Assembly (NCBI RefSeq): GCF_014647515.1
Contig: NZ_BMPI01000041.1
Coordinates: forward strand, 37,533 to 101,532
Length of the DNA: 64,000 nucleotides
DNA from: Dactylosporangium sucinum
Lineage (GTDB): Bacteria; Actinomycetota; Actinomycetes; Mycobacteriales; Micromonosporaceae
Direction: 5' to 3'
In this document: positions 51,436 through 60,239 of the stretch, piece after piece
Layout of the letters: each line of letters starts with the position of its first letter
How positions within the stretch are numbered: the stretch's first letter is position 1
The notes under the pieces: generated by a model
Database searches by the model: none
The model's input: the letters and a program-made list of their open reading frames with translations, nothing else
What the model was told of the DNA's origin: nothing
Made by a program: the position numbers and the translations under genes

Positions 51436-52224
51436 TCAGATGCGGCGGACCACCGTGACCACGCGGCCCAGGATGGTGGCGTGGTCGCCCGGGATCGGGT
51501 CGAAGGCCGCGTTCTGCGGCATGAGCCAGACGTGGCCGTCGCGGTTGCGATAGGTCTTCACGGTGGCCTCGCCGTCCAGCATGGCCGCCACGATGTCGCC
51601 GTTGTTGGCGTTGGGCTGCTGGCGGACCACGACCCAGTCGCCGTCGCAGATGGCCGCGTCGAGCATCGAGTCGCCCTTGACCTGGAGCATGAAGAGGGTG
51701 CCCTCGCCGACCAGCTCGCGGGGGAGAGGGAAGACGTCCTCGACGGCCTGCTCGGCCAGGATCGGGCCACCGGCGGCGATGCGGCCCAGGACCGGGACGT
51801 AGGCCGGGGACGGGCGGGCGGCGCGGGCGGCCTCCTCGTCGACCGCGACGAGCTCGCTCGGCGGGCGGACGTCGACGGCGCGCGGGCGGTTGGGGTCGCG
51901 GCGCAGGTAGCCCTTCCGCTCGAGCTCCTTCAGCTGGTAGGCCACGCTGGAGGGCGAGACCAGGCCGACGGCCTCGCCGATCTCGCGGACGCTCGGGGGA
52001 TAGCCGTTGCGCTCGACGGCGCTGCGGATGAACTCCAGGATGCGGCGCTGGCGGACGGTCAGGTCGGCGGCGAACAGGTCGGGGAAGGCGCTGACCACCG
52101 CCGTGACGGCGCGCATCTCCGGCTCGCCGCCGCGACGGCGGGCACCGCGGCGGGCGCCGCTGCCAATCGCGGTGACCTCGGCCGGCTCGCTCGCGGGTGC
52201 GTCGGTGCGGTCGTCGGCTGACAC
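51436..52224 (-). CDS. lexA: SOS repressor LexA
   Basis: A 262-residue LexA. The winged-helix DNA-binding domain spans about residues 60-125 (QRRILEFIRSAVERNGYPPSVREIGEAVGL). Self-cleavage would occur at the Ala-Gly bond in GRIAAGGP; the catalytic Ser is in KGDSMLDA and the Lys in EATVKTYRN. The N-terminus is about 55 residues longer than in E. coli and Arg/Ala-rich. I start at the GTG at 52224, which has AGGGAGGA 6 bases upstream; the frame stays open upstream to 52473. The leader between the operator and this GTG is about 250 bases and includes a 7-base hairpin at 52247-52263. Confidence 0.96.
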   Translation of the reverse strand: MSADDRTDAPASEPAEVTAIGSGARRGARRRGGEPEMRAVTAVVSAFPDLFAADLTVRQRRILEFIRSAVERNGYPPSVREIGEAVGLVSPSSVAYQLKELERKGYLRRDPNRPRAVDVRPPSELVAVDEEAARAARPSPAYVPVLGRIAAGGPILAEQAVEDVFPLPRELVGEGTLFMLQVKGDSMLDAAICDGDWVVVRQQPNANNGDIVAAMLDGEATVKTYRNRDGHVWLMPQNAAFDPIPGDHATILGRVVTVVRRI

Positions 52225-52246
52225 GTCGTCCTCCCTCTGTTGGCGC

Positions 52247-52263
52247 GCGCAGCCGAGCTGCGC
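52247..52263 (-). promoter_or_regulatory. Hairpin in the lexA leader
   Basis: GCGCAGC (52247-52253) and GCTGCGC (52257-52263) are exact complements with a 3-base loop. The structure ends about 10 bases upstream of the lexA ribosome binding site, so it could tune lexA translation. Confidence 0.35.
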
Positions 52264-52476
52264 CGCGGACGAGCCGTGGGGCCGGCCCGTCGGCCCGGCC
52301 CGCCTTCGGGTGGCGGCCCGGGTTTGTCGCACATTTCGGGTATCCCGATCAAACGCCTTGATCGTGTGTGGATCACCGTAACGCTGAGGTGCGACAGTTT
52401 CAAACATCTGTACTACGTGGCGCGCCGTTTTTTCGGCGAGTCGCTTGAATCCAGTCTCCTCGCTCTGGTACACAAT

Positions 52477-52506
52477 CGTACGTCCGTTCGATCGAACGGC
52501 TGTACG
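52477..52506. promoter_or_regulatory. Two adjacent LexA-type boxes in the lexA / LysM-gene spacer
   Basis: Box 1 is CGTAC-GTCC-GTTCG (52477-52490) and box 2 is CGAAC-GGCT-GTACG (52493-52506), 16 bases centre to centre. Each is one base from the classic CGAAC-N4-GTTCG box. They lie between divergent lexA and the LysM gene, 18 bases before the latter's ATG, so LexA would repress both. Box 2 ends in a GTACG arm, like the recA box. Confidence 0.8.
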
Positions 52507-52523
52507 GAAGCGAGGGCCTGAAC

Positions 52524-52811
52524 ATGCCGATCCGCCTGACCCGACGGGGTCGCATCGTGGTGTTCGTGTTCCTGCTCGCCGTGGTCGGCGGGATCGCCGC
52601 CCTCGTCTCGGCGCCCGGGCAGGCCGCCGACCCGCCCGGCCCCGTGCCGACCGTCGTCGTGCAGCCGGGCGACACGTTGTGGGACATCGCGGGGCGCGTG
52701 AAGGGTGATCGCGGGCGGAACGCGACCGTCGAGGACATCCGCCGTCTCAATAACCTGGACGGGTACGGGATCGATGCCGGACAGCGGTTGATCTTGCCGC
52801 GCACGCGCTGA
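52524..52811 (+). CDS. LysM-domain membrane protein, SOS cell-division inhibitor-like (YneA/DivS/ChiZ position)
   Basis: A 95-residue protein with one membrane helix (about residues 11-34) and an extracellular LysM domain (about 44-92, VVVQPGDTLWDIAGRV ... LNNLDGYGIDAGQRLILP). This layout and the position divergent from lexA match YneA of Bacillus, DivS of Corynebacterium and Rv2719c (ChiZ) of Mycobacterium, which halt cell division during the SOS response. The two LexA-type boxes are just upstream. No hydrolase domain is present, so it is probably an inhibitor rather than an enzyme. ATG at 52524 has GAGGG upstream. Confidence 0.88.
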   Translation: MPIRLTRRGRIVVFVFLLAVVGGIAALVSAPGQAADPPGPVPTVVVQPGDTLWDIAGRVKGDRGRNATVEDIRRLNNLDGYGIDAGQRLILPRTR

Positions 52812-52887
52812 CCAGCGCGAACCTTGCCACCTGGCCGTCCAGCGTATTGAGACGGGCGACACATTCGTGTCGGGATCCGCGTTTGAC

Positions 52888-52968
52888 TTGCGTCGGCGTA
52901 GTCGTCGGCATAGCGTCTACCCCTAGATGTAGTAGTTACAGGGTTGTAAGTCGTCCACAGGTTGTGGA
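52888..52968 (+). promoter_or_regulatory. Control region of nrdR-nrdJ with candidate NrdR box
   Basis: TTGCGT (52888-52893), 17 bases, TAGCGT (52911-52916) form a plausible promoter with a start near 52923. The core CTAGATGTAG at 52923-52932 matches the NrdR box core CWATATATWG at 8 of 10 positions and would cover the start site. Two small palindromes follow: TTACA-GGGT-TGTAA (52936-52949) and TCCACA-GGT-TGTGGA (52954-52968), the second resembling a pair of DnaA boxes. A second, regularly spaced NrdR box was not identified. Confidence 0.5.
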
Positions 52969-53089
52969 TTCGGCAATCACCCTTACCGACCGTAATTTCC
53001 GGCGGAGTCCCGTCCAAGGGACGACCGCTGGACGTTCGTGTGCGTTTTATCCGGACATATCCGGCGTAGACTGAGAGAAGGTCCATCGA

Positions 53090-53641
53090 ATGCGGTGCCC
53101 GTATTGCCGGCACGCCGACTCGCGGGTCGTGGACTCCCGCGAGGCCGAGGATGGCCAGATCATCCGGCGGCGCCGGTCCTGTCCCGAGTGCGGCCGGCGG
53201 TTCACGACGGTCGAGGAGGCCGTGCTCGCCGTGGTCAAGCGCAGCGGGGTGACCGAGCCGTTCAGCCGCTCGAAGATCATCGCCGGAGTGCGGAAGGCCT
53301 GCCAGGGCCGGCCGGTGGACGAGGACGCCATCGCGCTGCTCGCCCAGAAGGTCGAGGAGACCGTGCGGGCCCGGGGCGCCGCCGAGCTGCCCAGCCACGA
53401 GGTCGGGCTGGCCATCCTGGCGCCGCTGCGCGACCTGGACGAGGTCGCCTACCTGCGGTTCGCCAGCGTGTACCGCTCCTTCGACTCGCTGAGCGACTTC
53501 GAGCGCGAGATCGCCGCGCTGCGGGCCGGGGCCGCGCAGGAGCCGAAGGACCGGCCGGACAAGCACAGCAACAAACAACAGGGGGAGGCCGCCGAGGCGG
53601 CCGACAACGGGCTGACGGCGACCGCACGCCCGGTCGTCTGA
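53090..53641 (+). CDS. nrdR: Transcriptional repressor NrdR
   Basis: A 183-residue regulator of ribonucleotide reductase genes. It has the N-terminal zinc ribbon MRCPYC ... CPEC (Cys3, Cys6, Cys31, Cys34) and an ATP-cone domain (about residues 49-139) that senses ATP/dATP. The tail after residue 150 is longer than usual and hydrophilic. ATG at 53090. nrdJ starts 57 bases downstream, the usual actinobacterial nrdRJ order, so NrdR probably controls its own operon through the box near 52923. Confidence 0.96.
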   Translation: MRCPYCRHADSRVVDSREAEDGQIIRRRRSCPECGRRFTTVEEAVLAVVKRSGVTEPFSRSKIIAGVRKACQGRPVDEDAIALLAQKVEETVRARGAAELPSHEVGLAILAPLRDLDEVAYLRFASVYRSFDSLSDFEREIAALRAGAAQEPKDRPDKHSNKQQGEAAEAADNGLTATARPVV

Positions 53642-53698
53642 GGCGAAGCGCAGCGAAGACGTTCACCACCACAGAGAAGCAACCAGAGGGGGCCGCGG

Positions 53699-56536
53699 AT
53701 GGCGGGGGAGACGAAGACGAAGACGTCGGCACGCAAGGGGCTGCGTGTCGAGCGGGTGTGGACCGCCGAGGGCGTCCACCCCTACGACGAGGTGCAGTGG
53801 GAGACCCGCGACGTCGTCATGACGAACTGGCGGGACGGCTCGATCAACTTCGAGCAGCGGGGGGTCGAGTTCCCGACGACGTGGAGCGTCAACGCGGCGA
53901 ACATCGTCACGACGAAGTACTTCCGCGGCGCCGTCGGCACGGACAAGCGCGAGCGGTCGCTGCGCCAGCTGATCGACCGCGTGGTGTCGACGTACCAGAA
54001 GGCCGGGCAGGAGCACGGGTACTTCGCCACCGACCAGGACGCGGAGGTCTTCGGCCTCGAGCTGACCTGGATGCTGCTGCACCAGGTGTTCAGCTTCAAC
54101 TCGCCCGTGTGGTTCAACGTGGGCACGCCGAGCCCGCAGCAGGTCAGCGCCTGCTTCATCCTCGCCGTCGACGACTCGATGGACTCGATCCTCGACTGGT
54201 ACAAGGAGGAGGGCCTGATCTTCAAGGGCGGCTCCGGCTCCGGCGTGAACCTGTCCCGGATCCGCTCCTCGAAGGAGCTGCTCAGCAGCGGCGGCACGGC
54301 GAGCGGCCCGGTGTCGTTCATGCGCGGCGCCGACGCGTCCGCCGGCACCATCAAGTCGGGCGGCGCCACCCGCCGGGCGGCCAAGATGGTCATCCTCGAC
54401 GTCGACCATCCCGACGTGGAGGAGTTCATCGAGACCAAGGCCCGCGAAGAGGACAAGATCCGCGCGCTGCGCGACGCCGGCTTCGACATGGACCTCGGCG
54501 GCAAGGACATCGTCAGCGTCCAGTACCAGAACGCCAACAACTCGATCCGGGTCTCCGCCGAGTTCATGCGCTCCGTCGAGGACGACACCGAGTTCGCGCT
54601 GCGCGGCCGGCTGGACGGCAGCGTGGTGTCGACGGTCAAGGGCAAGCAGCTGTTCCGCAAGCTCGCGCAGGCGGCGTGGGAGTGCGCCGACCCGGGCATC
54701 CAGTACGACGACACGATCAACGACTGGCACACCTGCCCGGAGACCGGCCGGATCACCGCGTCGAACCCGTGCAGCGAGTACATGCACCTCGACAACTCCA
54801 GCTGCAACCTGGCCTCGCTCAACCTGCTGAAGTTCCTCGGCACCGACGGCTCGTTCAACCACGAGCGGTTCGTGCAGTCGGTCGAGTTCATCATCACCGC
54901 GATGGACATCTCGATCTCGTTCGCGGACTTCCCGACCGAGAAGATCGGCGAGACCAGCCGGGCCTACCGTCAGCTGGGCATCGGCTACGCCAACCTCGGC
55001 GCCCTGCTCATGGCGAGCGGCCTCGCGTACGACTCGGCGGGGGGCCGGGCCGTCGCCGCGACGATCAGCAGCCTGATGAGCGCCACCGCGTACCGCCGGT
55101 CGGCCGAGCTGGCCGGGATCGTCGGCCCGTACGAGGGCTACGCCCGCAACGCCAAGCCGCACCAGCGGGTCATGCAGAAGCACGCCGCGGCGAACGACGC
55201 GATCGACACGCTCGGCTCCGTCGACGCCGCCATCAAGGTCGCGGCGACCGAGGAGTGGCGCCGGGGCAACGAGATCGGCGCGAAGCAGGGCTGGCGCAAC
55301 TCGCAGGCCAGCGTGCTCGCCCCGACCGGCACCATCGGCCTGATGATGGACTGCGACACCACCGGCGTCGAGCCGGACCTGGCGCTCGTGAAGTTCAAGA
55401 AGCTGGTCGGCGGCGGCTCGATGCAGATCGTCAACCAGACCGTGCCGCGCGCCCTGCGCACCCTGGGGTACCAGGAGGAGCAGGTCGAGGCGATCGTCGA
55501 GCACATCTCGGCGCACGGCCACGTCGTCGACGCGCCCGGCCTCAAGCCGGAGCACTACAGCGTGTTCGACTGCGCCATGGGCGAGCGCACGATCGCGCCG
55601 ATGGGCCACGTGCGGATGATGGCGGCCATCCAGCCGTTCATCTCCGGCGCCATCTCCAAGACGGTCAACATGCCGGAGTCGGCGACCGTCGAGGACGTCG
55701 AGGAGATCTACTACCAGGGCTGGAAGCTCGGCCTGAAGGCGCTCGCGATCTACCGCGACAACTGCAAGGTCGGCCAGCCGCTGTCGGCGGTGAGCAGCGC
55801 CAAGAAGGAAGAGAAGGCCGAGGAGCCGGCCGAGGTGGTCGTCAAGACCGAGAAGGTGATCGAGTACCGCCCGGTGCGCAAGCGGCTGCCGAAGAAGCGG
55901 CCCAGCTCGACGGTCTCGTTCTCCGTGGCCGGCGCCGAGGGCTACCTGACCGCGTCGTCCTACCCGGACGACGGCCTCGGCGAGGTCTTCCTCAAGATGT
56001 CGAAGCAGGGCTCCACCCTGGCCGGCGTCATGGACGCGTTCTCGGTCGCCATCTCGATCGGCCTGCAGTACGGCGTGCCGCTGGAGACCTACGTCAGCAA
56101 GTTCGTCAACATGCGGTTCGAGCCGGCGGGCATGACCGACGACCCGGACATCCGCCTGGCCAGCTCGGTGATGGACTACATCTTCCGCCGCCTGGCCCTG
56201 GACTTCCTGGACTTCGACACCCGCTCGGAGCTGGGAATCCTGACGTCGGCCGAGCGCGCGGCCCAGCTGCGCGCCGAGGCGGCCGGCGAGACGGACGTCG
56301 ACCTGACCGAGATGCGCAACAGCGCCCCGGTGGAGAAGGTGGAGAAGCCGGCCGAGAAGGCCAAGCCGGTCGAGGTCGCCGCGCCGCGCGCGGTCGGCTC
56401 GTCGACCGAGCTGCTCGAACTCGTCCAGGGCAAGGCCGCCGACGCGCCGCTGTGCTTCACCTGCGGCACGAAGATGCGCCCGGCGGGCTCCTGCTACGTC
56501 TGCGAGGGCTGCGGCTCCACCAGCGGCTGCAGCTGA
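53699..56536 (+). CDS. nrdJ: Vitamin B12-dependent ribonucleotide reductase (class II)
   Basis: A 945-residue adenosylcobalamin-dependent reductase that makes deoxynucleotides without needing oxygen. The catalytic signature ITASNPCSEYMHLDNSSCNLAS includes the thiyl-radical Cys and Glu of NPCSE, and ACFILAVDDSMDS carries a redox Cys. FKGGSGSGVNLSRIRS and APTGTIGLMMDCDTTG bind the substrate phosphate. The C-terminus ends in a cysteine-rich tail (CFTCGTKM, CYVCEGCGS) that re-reduces the active site. ATG at 53699 with AGAGGGGG upstream. No B12 riboswitch was recognised before nrdR. Confidence 0.97.
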   Translation: MAGETKTKTSARKGLRVERVWTAEGVHPYDEVQWETRDVVMTNWRDGSINFEQRGVEFPTTWSVNAANIVTTKYFRGAVGTDKRERSLRQLIDRVVSTYQKAGQEHGYFATDQDAEVFGLELTWMLLHQVFSFNSPVWFNVGTPSPQQVSACFILAVDDSMDSILDWYKEEGLIFKGGSGSGVNLSRIRSSKELLSSGGTASGPVSFMRGADASAGTIKSGGATRRAAKMVILDVDHPDVEEFIETKAREEDKIRALRDAGFDMDLGGKDIVSVQYQNANNSIRVSAEFMRSVEDDTEFALRGRLDGSVVSTVKGKQLFRKLAQAAWECADPGIQYDDTINDWHTCPETGRITASNPCSEYMHLDNSSCNLASLNLLKFLGTDGSFNHERFVQSVEFIITAMDISISFADFPTEKIGETSRAYRQLGIGYANLGALLMASGLAYDSAGGRAVAATISSLMSATAYRRSAELAGIVGPYEGYARNAKPHQRVMQKHAAANDAIDTLGSVDAAIKVAATEEWRRGNEIGAKQGWRNSQASVLAPTGTIGLMMDCDTTGVEPDLALVKFKKLVGGGSMQIVNQTVPRALRTLGYQEEQVEAIVEHISAHGHVVDAPGLKPEHYSVFDCAMGERTIAPMGHVRMMAAIQPFISGAISKTVNMPESATVEDVEEIYYQGWKLGLKALAIYRDNCKVGQPLSAVSSAKKEEKAEEPAEVVVKTEKVIEYRPVRKRLPKKRPSSTVSFSVAGAEGYLTASSYPDDGLGEVFLKMSKQGSTLAGVMDAFSVAISIGLQYGVPLETYVSKFVNMRFEPAGMTDDPDIRLASSVMDYIFRRLALDFLDFDTRSELGILTSAERAAQLRAEAAGETDVDLTEMRNSAPVEKVEKPAEKAKPVEVAAPRAVGSSTELLELVQGKAADAPLCFTCGTKMRPAGSCYVCEGCGSTSGCS

Positions 56537-58396
56537 TCAATCGAGGAGCACGACCGAAACGGCACGTGACGGATGGCGGGCGCTGACCTCCAGCGCCCGC
56601 CGTTCGGCGTCCGGGGACAGGGCGACCAGGCGGAGCGGGCCCGGGGTCTGCTCCACCACCGCGTCCAGGCGGCGCGGGGAGGTCACCGGCTCCGGGCCGT
56701 AGGTGGCGGTCGCCATCGCGCCCGATGTGCGCTGGAGGGTCTGCAGGAAGAGCGTCATCCGGTACGAGTCGTAGCCCTTGTCGTCGCCGACGATGACCGT
56801 CGGGCCGGACGGGTAGCGGGCGTAAGTGCGCAGGATCGCGTCGGCCGCCGTGAACAGCGGGGTCGGGCGGTGCTGACGGCCCACGACCGCGGACGTGCCG
56901 GTGACCGCGGCGAAGAGGGCCACCGCGAGCGGCCAGCGCACGGGGACGCGGACGGTGGCCGTCGCCAGGGCGCCCAGGCCGGCCAGGAGCAGCGCGAAGA
57001 CCAGGAACAGCGCCTTGTTCGCGTAGTAGCCGCTGCCCGCGCCCGAGAGGCGCTGGGCGGCCAGCAGCGCGACGGCGAAGAGGGCGACCGGCGCGAAGGC
57101 CAGGGCGTAGCCGCGCCAGATCCGTGCCCGGCGGACCCGGCCGGACAGGAACGCCAGCGCGACCAGCACGGCCAGCGCGACGAGCGCGGTGCGGCCGAGG
57201 CGCAGGGAGCCGACCGTGAACAGCGCGCCCGCCTGGCCGGCCAGGAGCAGGCCGGCGGCCATCGGTCCCGCGGAGACCAGGGCGGCGAGCGCGCAGCACA
57301 GCAGGGCCACGCGGTGGCCGCGCGGTCGCCGCCGCCAGCACCACAGCGCGACGGCCGCGAGCACCGGCGGCAGGTACAGGTAGTACGTGAAGCCGACCGC
57401 GACCAGCAGCGCCGACACCAGCAGGAACTGCTCGCGCACGCGGGACAGCGGCCGGGCGAGCAGCGCGAGCAGGGCGACGGCCGCGGCCAGGCCGGCGGTC
57501 TGGCTCGGGTAGCCCATCCGCCAGAGCTCCACCAGCTGGCCGAGGCCGCACACGCCGGCCACGAACGCGACCAGCGGCAGCTGCCGGGCCGGGGTCAGGC
57601 CGGCCCCGCCGAGCCACTGGGCGGCCCAGACCAGGGCGAGGGTCAGCAGCACGTGCCCGCCGGCCACGTACGCGAGATAGTGCGACAGCATCGCGGTACC
57701 GCTGCCGAAATCGCCGGGAGAGGACCGGACGAAGCCGTCGACCAGCGAGGCCAGCAGGTGTGACCCCTGCGGGTAGGTGATCATGCCGCGGTAGACGAGG
57801 CGCTCCGCGGCGTCCGGTTGCTGGAACAGGTAGCCGCCGGTCCGGCGGATCGCGTCGAACACCGCCGCGTGCCGGGCGAGATCCTCGCCGTCGAGCACGA
57901 TGGCCAGGCGGCCGGTCAGCCCGTCGCGCAGCAGCGGCCGGGCGAGCAGCGCCGCGACCGCGGCGACCGCCGACAGCGCGACGACGTCGCTCCGGCGCGG
58001 GCGCGGCAGCGACGGCCCTCGACCACAGCACGCGGCGATCGCGATCAGCGCCGTGAACGCGAACCCGGCGACGGCGACCGGGTGCAGGCCCCAGGGCCAG
58101 ACGGCGAACACCAGCCCGCCCAGGCACACGGCGCCGGTCAGCAGCGCGACGGCGAGGGCGAGCCGGTCGAACAGCGTGCGCCCGCCGCGCAGCACGGCGG
58201 CGACGGCGACCACCAGCAGCGGCGGCAGCACGTAGGCCACCCCGGCGGCGTACAGCAGCACCACGACCGCCCACGCGCCCGCGACCAGAGCGGCCGTGCG
58301 CAGTTGAACCCGGTTGGCCGACAGCGGTCGTGGCGTGGCGTCCGGAGCGAGAGGGGTAAGAACTGGCACAATCCGCTTAACGAACAAGTCGGGCAT
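56537..58396 (-). CDS. Multi-spanning membrane protein, possible GT-C-like glycosyltransferase
   Basis: A 619-residue protein with about 12-13 hydrophobic segments and a soluble C-terminus of about 110 residues. A large loop after the fourth helix region contains VLDGEDLARHAAVFDAIRRTGGYLF and YPQGSHLLASLVDGF, which resembles the first extracellular loop of GT-C glycosyltransferases with an acidic pair, but the match is by style only. The stop abuts the convergent nrdJ stop with no spacer. ATG at 58396. The neighbouring divergent gene is a membrane acyltransferase, so both may decorate surface polysaccharide. Function is unproven. Confidence 0.75.
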   Translation of the reverse strand: MPDLFVKRIVPVLTPLAPDATPRPLSANRVQLRTAALVAGAWAVVVLLYAAGVAYVLPPLLVVAVAAVLRGGRTLFDRLALAVALLTGAVCLGGLVFAVWPWGLHPVAVAGFAFTALIAIAACCGRGPSLPRPRRSDVVALSAVAAVAALLARPLLRDGLTGRLAIVLDGEDLARHAAVFDAIRRTGGYLFQQPDAAERLVYRGMITYPQGSHLLASLVDGFVRSSPGDFGSGTAMLSHYLAYVAGGHVLLTLALVWAAQWLGGAGLTPARQLPLVAFVAGVCGLGQLVELWRMGYPSQTAGLAAAVALLALLARPLSRVREQFLLVSALLVAVGFTYYLYLPPVLAAVALWCWRRRPRGHRVALLCCALAALVSAGPMAAGLLLAGQAGALFTVGSLRLGRTALVALAVLVALAFLSGRVRRARIWRGYALAFAPVALFAVALLAAQRLSGAGSGYYANKALFLVFALLLAGLGALATATVRVPVRWPLAVALFAAVTGTSAVVGRQHRPTPLFTAADAILRTYARYPSGPTVIVGDDKGYDSYRMTLFLQTLQRTSGAMATATYGPEPVTSPRRLDAVVEQTPGPLRLVALSPDAERRALEVSARHPSRAVSVVLLD

Positions 58397-58461
58397 TCAG
58401 CATCTTTGGTGCGTCATGGGTCGTTGGATCCGGCGGTACCACCGACGGATTGGACCCTGAC

Positions 58462-59640
58462 GTGCGGATCTTCACGACGACGCTGCAGACGCGGTACGAC
58501 CCGAAGGCCAACGGTCTGGGCCTGCTCCGCCTCGTGCTCGCCCTCGCGGTGCTGGTCGCGCACTCCTGGCCGCTCGGCTCGGGCGCCGCCAACCCCGGCC
58601 TCGGCCTCACCCGCGGCCAGACCGACCTCGGCGCGCTGGCCGTCGACGGGTTCTTCGTCCTCTCCGGGTTCCTGGTCGCGGCGAGCGGCCGCCGGCTCGG
58701 CCCGGTCCGCTTCGCCTGGCACCGCTGCCTGCGGATCTTCCCCGGCCTCTGGACCTGCCTGCTCGTGCTCGCGTTCGTGCTGGCCCCGCTGGTCAGCCTG
58801 GCCACCCGCGGGCGGCTCGGCGACCCGGGCGCCTCGCTCGCCTACGCGTGGGGCAACTGGTTCGGCAACCCGCACGTGTGGGGCGTCGGGGACCTGTTCG
58901 CCGAGACCCCGTACGGCCGGCTCACGCACGCCAGCGTGTTCAACGGTTCGCTGTGGAGCCTGGTGTACGAGCTGAGCTGCTACGCCGGCATGATCGCGCT
59001 GATCGCCGCCGGGGTGCTGCGCCGCCACACCTGGCTCGTGCCCTTGCTCGCGCTCGCCGCCTACGCCGTGATCGTGAGCGACTTCCTGCGCACGGTGGGG
59101 ACCCACGGGCTGGCGACGCGGCCGGTGCAGCGGGGCGGGATCGGCCCGATCCCGCTGATCGGCCACCTGAACCTGCAGCTGACGATCTATCTGGGCTTCC
59201 TGTTCCTGCTCGGCGCGTCGATCCAGTTGTACCGCCACCGCGTCCCGATCCACCCGGCACTGGCCCTGCTGGCCGGCGCGGCGCTCGTGTCCTCGATGCT
59301 CGTGGGCGGCTTCTTCGTCGTGGGCCTGCCGGCGTACGCCTACCTGCTCGTCTCGGCGGCCGGTGTCCTCCCGCCGGCGGTGCACGGCATCGGCCGCCGC
59401 CGCGACTACTCGTACGGCATCTACATCTACGCGTTCCCCGTGCAGCAGCTCGTCGCGCTCGCCGGCGGCGCCGCCTGGGGCGTGCTGCCCTACATCGCGC
59501 TCTCGGCGACCGGCGCGCTGGTCCTGGCCGCGCTGTCGTGGCACCTGGTCGAGCGGCCGGCGCTGTCGCTGAAGGACTGGACGCCGCGGCGGGTCGCGAC
59601 CGAGCCCGCGGCGAAGACGCCGGTCGGCGCGGCTCCGTAG
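58462..59640 (+). CDS. Membrane acyltransferase (acyltransferase 3 / OafA-type)
   Basis: A protein of about 392 residues with ten or so membrane helices of the acyltransferase-3 family, which O-acylates sugars. Family landmarks: GLLRLVLALAVLVAHSWPLG with the catalytic-type His, LAVDGFFVLSGFLVA, and WHRCLRIFPGLW with the conserved Arg-x-x-Arg-x-x-P region. I use the GTG at 58462; a TTG four codons upstream (58450) is an alternative, and neither has a strong ribosome binding site. Divergent from the gene at 56537. Cell-surface glycan or glycolipid acylation is the likely role. Confidence 0.88.
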   Translation: MRIFTTTLQTRYDPKANGLGLLRLVLALAVLVAHSWPLGSGAANPGLGLTRGQTDLGALAVDGFFVLSGFLVAASGRRLGPVRFAWHRCLRIFPGLWTCLLVLAFVLAPLVSLATRGRLGDPGASLAYAWGNWFGNPHVWGVGDLFAETPYGRLTHASVFNGSLWSLVYELSCYAGMIALIAAGVLRRHTWLVPLLALAAYAVIVSDFLRTVGTHGLATRPVQRGGIGPIPLIGHLNLQLTIYLGFLFLLGASIQLYRHRVPIHPALALLAGAALVSSMLVGGFFVVGLPAYAYLLVSAAGVLPPAVHGIGRRRDYSYGIYIYAFPVQQLVALAGGAAWGVLPYIALSATGALVLAALSWHLVERPALSLKDWTPRRVATEPAAKTPVGAAP

Positions 59641-59775
59641 CGGTCGCGCCATCCTCCAATGTGGACCCCGCCCAGGCCTGGGCCCGGACCGGAAATTCCT
59701 TCACGTCGAGACCGCGCCGCCTGTCGACAAGCCGACAACTACGCGATTCTGGGAAGCCTCAAGATTCCGCGTGTG

Positions 59776-60225
59776 ATGAAGAGGATTCTTCTGCCGGTCG
59801 CCTTCGCGGCGATCGCGCTCGCCGGCTGCTCGTCCGAGGAGCCGGCCGAAACCACCGCCGCGGCGTCGAGCGCGGCGCCGTCCACCGTGGCCCCGACGAG
59901 TGCCGCCGCGCCGTCCAGCGCGGCGGCGTCCAGCGACGCGGCGGGCGGCGGCTGCCCGGTCGACGCCGCGGCCCTCCGCACGGCGTTCCAGGCCAACGCG
60001 GAGGTCGCCGGCGCGATCCTGCTGGGCAAGGGCTTCAAGGACATCAGCTGCTACCAGGGCTGGGCCACCGCCCGCACGCAGCCGGAGCAGGCGGACTCCG
60101 CGGTGGTGGTGTTCAAGTACGACAGCGCGAAGAAGACCTGGGCCGCGGTCATGGGCGGCACCGATGGGGTCTGCAAGGCGAACGTTCCGGCGGCGGTCCA
60201 GCCGCACCTGAAGAACTGCGTTTAG
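59776..60225 (+). CDS. Small Cys-containing lipoprotein, first of a tandem triplet
   Basis: A 149-residue lipoprotein with the lipobox IALAGCSSEE, an Ala/Ser/Pro/Thr linker and a mature domain of about 90 residues. Family landmarks shared with the next two genes: GCPVDAA(A/T)L at the domain start, DISC(Y/A)xxx(W/Y)AT in the middle, VVFKYD, GGTDGVC and a final Cys. Four cysteines could form two disulphides. I do not recognise the family. The ATG at 59776 is preferred to the GTG just before it. The next gene starts 14 bases after the stop. Confidence 0.8.
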   Translation: MKRILLPVAFAAIALAGCSSEEPAETTAAASSAAPSTVAPTSAAAPSSAAASSDAAGGGCPVDAAALRTAFQANAEVAGAILLGKGFKDISCYQGWATARTQPEQADSAVVVFKYDSAKKTWAAVMGGTDGVCKANVPAAVQPHLKNCV

Positions 60226-60239
60226 GCCGAGGTGTTGTC

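Noticed and set aside
52954..52968. DnaA-box-like palindrome as part of a replication origin
   Set aside because: Only one pair of boxes is present; no cluster, AT-rich unwinding region, dnaA or dnaN is nearby.
52812..53089. Cobalamin riboswitch before nrdR-nrdJ
   Set aside because: I could not find a B12-box-like core or the multi-helix layout; the leader is also short from the predicted start site.
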